A stretch of 8,979 nucleotides of DNA from Chloroflexota bacterium. GTDB taxonomy: Bacteria > Chloroflexota > Limnocylindria > Limnocylindrales > CSP1-4. Position 1 is the first letter of the stretch, and every line of letters starts with the position of its first letter. The notes under the pieces were generated by a model. That model ran no database searches, was not told where the DNA came from, and was given only the letters and a program-made list of their open reading frames with translations. Below, piece by piece: positions 6,613 to 8,979 of this stretch. The DNA lies in contig JAJYJR010000221.1 of the NCBI GenBank assembly GCA_021789355.1, positions 1 through 8,979 of the forward strand. Reading direction: 5' to 3'. Both the position numbers and the translations under genes were made by a program.

Positions 6613-7665
6613 ATGAAGGCGGAGTTGCTGGGCCTCGATGCGGTCGAATGGGCGTCGTTCCTCCGCGCGAATGGACACGACTTCTACCACCTGCCGGCAT
6701 ACGTCGCTCTGTGCGCTGCCCAGGAGAACGGCACGCCGTGCGCGCTCCACGTGGCGGACGGCACGAGACGCATGTTGCTTCCCCTCATTATCCGCCCCAT
6801 TCCCGGCGGGGCCTTCGACGCGACGTCGCCATATGGCTATCCCGGCCCCCTGGTGAATGGCGCGTCTGACCAGACGTTCTTTCAGTCGGCACTGATCGCC
6901 GGCGCATCGACGCTGCGATCCCGGAGGATAGTATCGGCTTTTGTCCGTCTCCACCCCCTGTTCAACGCATCTTTTCCAGACGGGTTCGGCACGCTGGTAC
7001 AGCACGGGGACACAGTCAGTGTCGATCTTTCGCTCCCCGCGGACGAGCTGTGGGCGCAGACGCGCCAGAACCATCGGCGGGACATCACCCGGGCTCTTGC
7101 GCTCGGGTACGTTGCCCGGATGGACGAGGGCCTGGCGCACTACGATGCGTTCAAGGATCTGTACGGCAGGACGATGGAGCGACGGTCCGCCGCCCCCTTC
7201 TACCACTTCGACGACAGGTACTGGAACGGCCTGCGTGACGCGCTCGGTCGGCGGATGCACCTGTGTGTGGTCGAAAGGGACGGCCAGATCGCCGCTGCGG
7301 GCCTCTTCGTGGAGACCAGGGGTCTGGTGCAGTACCACCTTTCGGGAACGATCGACGGATCCTCCAGGGTCCAGCCTACGAAGCTGATGATCCAGTTCGT
7401 GCGCAGCTGGGCCAAGGAGCGAGGAGACCTCTGGCTGCATCTCGGAGGGGGTGTAGGGGCCGAGAGTGACTCGTTGATGCGGTTCAAGCTGGGGTTCTCA
7501 ACGATCCGGCACCCGTTCAGAACGCTTCGGATCGTCCTGGACGAGCCGGAGTACCGGCGGCTCGTATCGGAGCACAGCCCGTTCCTCGATCCGGATGCGC
7601 GGGACGGGTTCTTCCCGCTGTACCGGAGTGACGTGACCAGGACTGGATCTGACGTGCGGGGTTGA
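6613..7665 (+). CDS. FemAB-like GNAT acyltransferase (Acetyltransf_6 type)
   Basis: This 350-aa protein matches the double-GNAT fold of FemAB-like proteins, which form amide bonds from acyl-CoA or aminoacyl-tRNA donors; Fem enzymes build peptidoglycan cross-bridges, while relatives in exopolysaccharide loci are less well defined. Typical motifs in order are FYHLPAY (24-30), LLPLIIRPI (55-63), SPYGYPGPL (72-80), LWAQTRQNHRRDITRA (146-161), LCVVERDGQIAAAGLFVE (217-234), YHLSGT (241-246), LHLGGG (275-280) and FKLGFS (291-296). No signal peptide or membrane helix is evident, so it should act in the cytoplasm. It lies 81 nt after the methyltransferase gene on the same strand and is probably co-transcribed with it. 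ATG 6613 has only a distant AGGA (6594-6597), but no other start fits the family N-terminus. It could acylate an amino sugar made from the dehydratase product; donor and acceptor are inference. Confidence 0.87.
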   Translation: MKAELLGLDAVEWASFLRANGHDFYHLPAYVALCAAQENGTPCALHVADGTRRMLLPLIIRPIPGGAFDATSPYGYPGPLVNGASDQTFFQSALIAGASTLRSRRIVSAFVRLHPLFNASFPDGFGTLVQHGDTVSVDLSLPADELWAQTRQNHRRDITRALALGYVARMDEGLAHYDAFKDLYGRTMERRSAAPFYHFDDRYWNGLRDALGRRMHLCVVERDGQIAAAGLFVETRGLVQYHLSGTIDGSSRVQPTKLMIQFVRSWAKERGDLWLHLGGGVGAESDSLMRFKLGFSTIRHPFRTLRIVLDEPEYRRLVSEHSPFLDPDARDGFFPLYRSDVTRTGSDVRG

Positions 7666-7675
7666 GCCCAACCTC
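7658..7675 (+). terminator. Weak stem-loop overlapping the stop of the FemAB-like gene
   Basis: GGTTG (7660-7664) and CAACC (7669-7673) pair around a 4-nt loop. The stem can extend by one G-U and one G-C pair to 7658 and 7675. It overlaps the TGA stop (7663-7665). No T-run follows, so it is at best a weak or factor-assisted terminator. Confidence 0.25.
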
Positions 7676-7896
7676 CCCTGCCGCCGCAGCGCTTGCTGGT
7701 GGGGGTGATACTGGATTCGCCGTCTGGCAGCGCTGATGTCATCCCACGGGATGCGTGCCCCCCAGTTATGCCCGGGCAGAGTGTGATTGGGCGGCGTGGT
7801 CGCTGACCAGTCAAGCAGACAGGACAAGACAGAAGCCGTTGCTCCCGGCAGCCTGCTTACGGTCAGCTGGGCACTGCTCCGAGGGAGGCAGGTCTC
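7666..7896. other. 231-bp intergenic region with small palindromes
   Basis: No gene is visible between the FemAB-like and beta-helix genes. It contains CATCCC-AC-GGGATG (7740-7753), the 10-bp palindrome TGCCCGGGCA (7769-7778) and TGGTC-GCT-GACCA (7797-7809). Three symmetric elements within 70 bp could be operator sites or leader hairpins for the downstream gene. A TACGGT at 7858-7863 fits a loose -10 pattern but lacks a -35. I recognise no riboswitch class here. Confidence 0.35.
7881..7888 (+). promoter_or_regulatory. Strong Shine-Dalgarno that fixes a TTG start
   Basis: GAGGGAGG ends 8 nt before TTG 7897. Upstream in this frame there is a stop (TGA 7804-7806) and no ATG, GTG or TTG in between. 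The site therefore decides that the beta-helix gene starts at the TTG. Confidence 0.8.
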
Positions 7897-8979
7897 TTGA
7901 CTGATCCGGGTGGTGCCCAGCGGGCGCCTCGTCGATCACTCTCGTGGTACCTGATCGGCGCGGTCATTGTGATCGCACTGCTCAGCGTGGGAGCCACCCT
8001 CGGCCGCCCGGCGGCGGTCGTCCCATCCAGTCCGGTTGCCGGCACGGCGGTGACGATGGCAGGGCCAACTACGCCGCCGATCGGCATCGCGGCCACGCCT
8101 GCCTCGGACTCCCCAACCACGCCAGCCGCCGCAGCTGCGGCCTCCCCAGCCACCACTGCCACCTCGACCGCGGCTCCGCTGGCTCCTGCGCGGACGCCGA
8201 AGCCGGTTCGCACGGCCACGCCGGTCCCCACGCCGAGGCCGACGCTGGTTCCCACGGCGACGCCGGTCCCCACGCCGAGGCCGACGGCGGCCGGCTCCCT
8301 CCCGTCTTCGATCGATGCAACCGGCACCAGGGACGCATCTGCGGCCCTGATCTCCTTCCTAAAGACGGTTCCCGATGGTTCGACGATCCTGTTCCAGGCG
8401 GGTGGTGTCTACCGCATGGACAGCGCCCTGAGGTTGGCCGGTCGCCATAACCTGACATTCGAGGGCAACGGGGCAACTCTGAAGTCGAACGGAGGCACGA
8501 CCGAAGCGAGCTCCCTGTTCTGGATCGGGCGTGGTAGCGACATCATCGTCCGCGACTTCCACCTCGTCGGCAACAGTCCCACACCGGGTGTCTATCAGCG
8601 CAGCCGAGAGGGAGCACACGGCGTCCTGATCGACGGCAGTCGTGACGTCGAGGTCGCCAACGTCACGGTCAGTGGGGTATGGGGCGACTGCTTCTATGTC
8701 GGATCCTGGGCCGACACCATCTTGATCCGCGACTCATCCTGCCAGTCGAGCGGCCGCAACGGGGTGACCATCACCGCCGGCAGGAACGTGACGGTCGAGC
8801 GCGTTGCGTTCCCCAAGAGCGGCTACTGCACCTTTGACGTCGAGCCCAACCGCAGCACCGAGGGTGCCACCAACATCCTCTTCCGAAACAACACGGCCGG
8901 CACGTTCGGGCAGGATTTCGTAGCCGTTGACGGCAGCCACACCGGGGCCCCCATCAACGGCATCACCATCAGTGCGAAC
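7897..8979 (+). CDS. Membrane-anchored right-handed beta-helix protein (pectate-lyase-like), partial at 3' end
   Basis: The frame from TTG 7897 is open to the window edge (361 codons, no stop), so the protein is truncated here. A short basic N-terminus is followed by one hydrophobic helix (about 17-36), which is either a signal anchor or an uncleaved signal sequence. Then comes a Thr/Pro/Ala-rich linker (about 40-133) with TPVPTPRPT repeats, placing the rest outside the membrane. From SSIDATGTRDASAAL (137-151) the protein follows the start of the pectate-lyase superfamily fold, with successive beta-helix rungs: LTFEGNG (186-192), DIIVRDFHLVGN (215-226), HGVLIDGSRDVEVANVTVSG (241-260), DTILIRDSSC (273-282), NGVTITAGRNVTVERV (288-303), FDVEPN (313-318) and TNILFRNNT (325-333). 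Such proteins bind, cleave or epimerise acidic polysaccharides, or are structural. Next to a polysaccharide locus, processing of the exported polymer is the natural guess. Catalytic residues cannot be assigned, and the C-terminus is missing. Confidence 0.88.
   Translation, partial: MTDPGGAQRAPRRSLSWYLIGAVIVIALLSVGATLGRPAAVVPSSPVAGTAVTMAGPTTPPIGIAATPASDSPTTPAAAAAASPATTATSTAAPLAPARTPKPVRTATPVPTPRPTLVPTATPVPTPRPTAAGSLPSSIDATGTRDASAALISFLKTVPDGSTILFQAGGVYRMDSALRLAGRHNLTFEGNGATLKSNGGTTEASSLFWIGRGSDIIVRDFHLVGNSPTPGVYQRSREGAHGVLIDGSRDVEVANVTVSGVWGDCFYVGSWADTILIRDSSCQSSGRNGVTITAGRNVTVERVAFPKSGYCTFDVEPNRSTEGATNILFRNNTAGTFGQDFVAVDGSHTGAPINGITISAN
8218..8286 (+). repeat. 42-bp-period direct repeat in the Thr/Pro linker
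   Basis: A 27-bp segment at 8218-8244 recurs identically at 8260-8286, a 42-bp (14-codon) period encoding two TPVPTPRPT units. The six bases before it match too, apart from one. A more decayed unit (TPKPVRTA, from about 8197) precedes it. Identity at the DNA level, including wobble positions, suggests recent duplication by slippage and possible length variation of the linker. Confidence 0.8.

Noticed and set aside
6406..7440. A 344-codon minus-strand open frame opposite the methyltransferase end and the FemAB-like gene
   Set aside because: It has no domain or motif, has shadow-type composition, and overlaps two well-supported genes.
7863..8327. A minus-strand frame with Gly/Val/Ala-rich repeats (GVGTGVAVGT type)
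   Set aside because: It is the antisense reading of the Thr/Pro linker repeats of the beta-helix gene, not a PE-PGRS-like or silk-like protein.

Overview
This is a GC-rich bacterial window carrying part of a surface-polysaccharide (exopolysaccharide or glycan) biosynthesis locus. It holds six complete protein-coding genes and one gene cut off by the right edge. The long Thr/Pro linker of the last protein, with its TPVPTPRPT-type repeats, is typical of secreted Chloroflexota proteins. Together with the high GC, two TTG starts, one GTG start and an apparently leaderless promoter, this makes a Chloroflexota host my best guess, with an actinobacterium as the alternative. The host assignment is inference.

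Layout: (1) 31-2202 (+) encodes a membrane-anchored FlaA1/CapD/PglF-type nucleotide-sugar 4,6-dehydratase. (2) A convergent three-gene block on the minus strand runs from 5261 down to 2398: an ATP-grasp ligase, a zinc-ribbon SAM methyltransferase and a minimal PglC-type phosphoglycosyl transferase. (3) A 241-bp divergent intergenic region (5262-5502) holds a leaderless-type -10 box, a tandem 17-bp repeat and a 14-bp perfect palindrome. (4) The plus-strand half continues with a second SAM methyltransferase (5503-6531) and a FemAB/GNAT-like acyltransferase (6613-7665). (5) After a 231-bp gap containing small palindromes comes a TTG-started, membrane-anchored right-handed beta-helix protein (7897 to beyond the window end).

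How they may work together: the dehydratase would make a UDP-4-keto-6-deoxy amino sugar. The PglC-like enzyme would load a sugar phosphate onto polyprenyl phosphate at the inner membrane face. The two methyltransferases, the ATP-grasp ligase and the FemAB-like GNAT would decorate the sugar or glycan with methyl and amide-linked groups. The exported beta-helix protein could bind, cleave or epimerise the finished polymer outside the cell. No glycosyltransferase, flippase, polymerase, aminotransferase (PglE type) or sugar N-acetyltransferase (PglD type) is visible, so the rest of the pathway must lie outside the window.

I see no tRNA, rRNA, CRISPR array, insertion sequence or phage gene. No stretch longer than 300 bases lacks a gene. 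The long minus-strand reading frame opposite the first gene is a codon-bias shadow.
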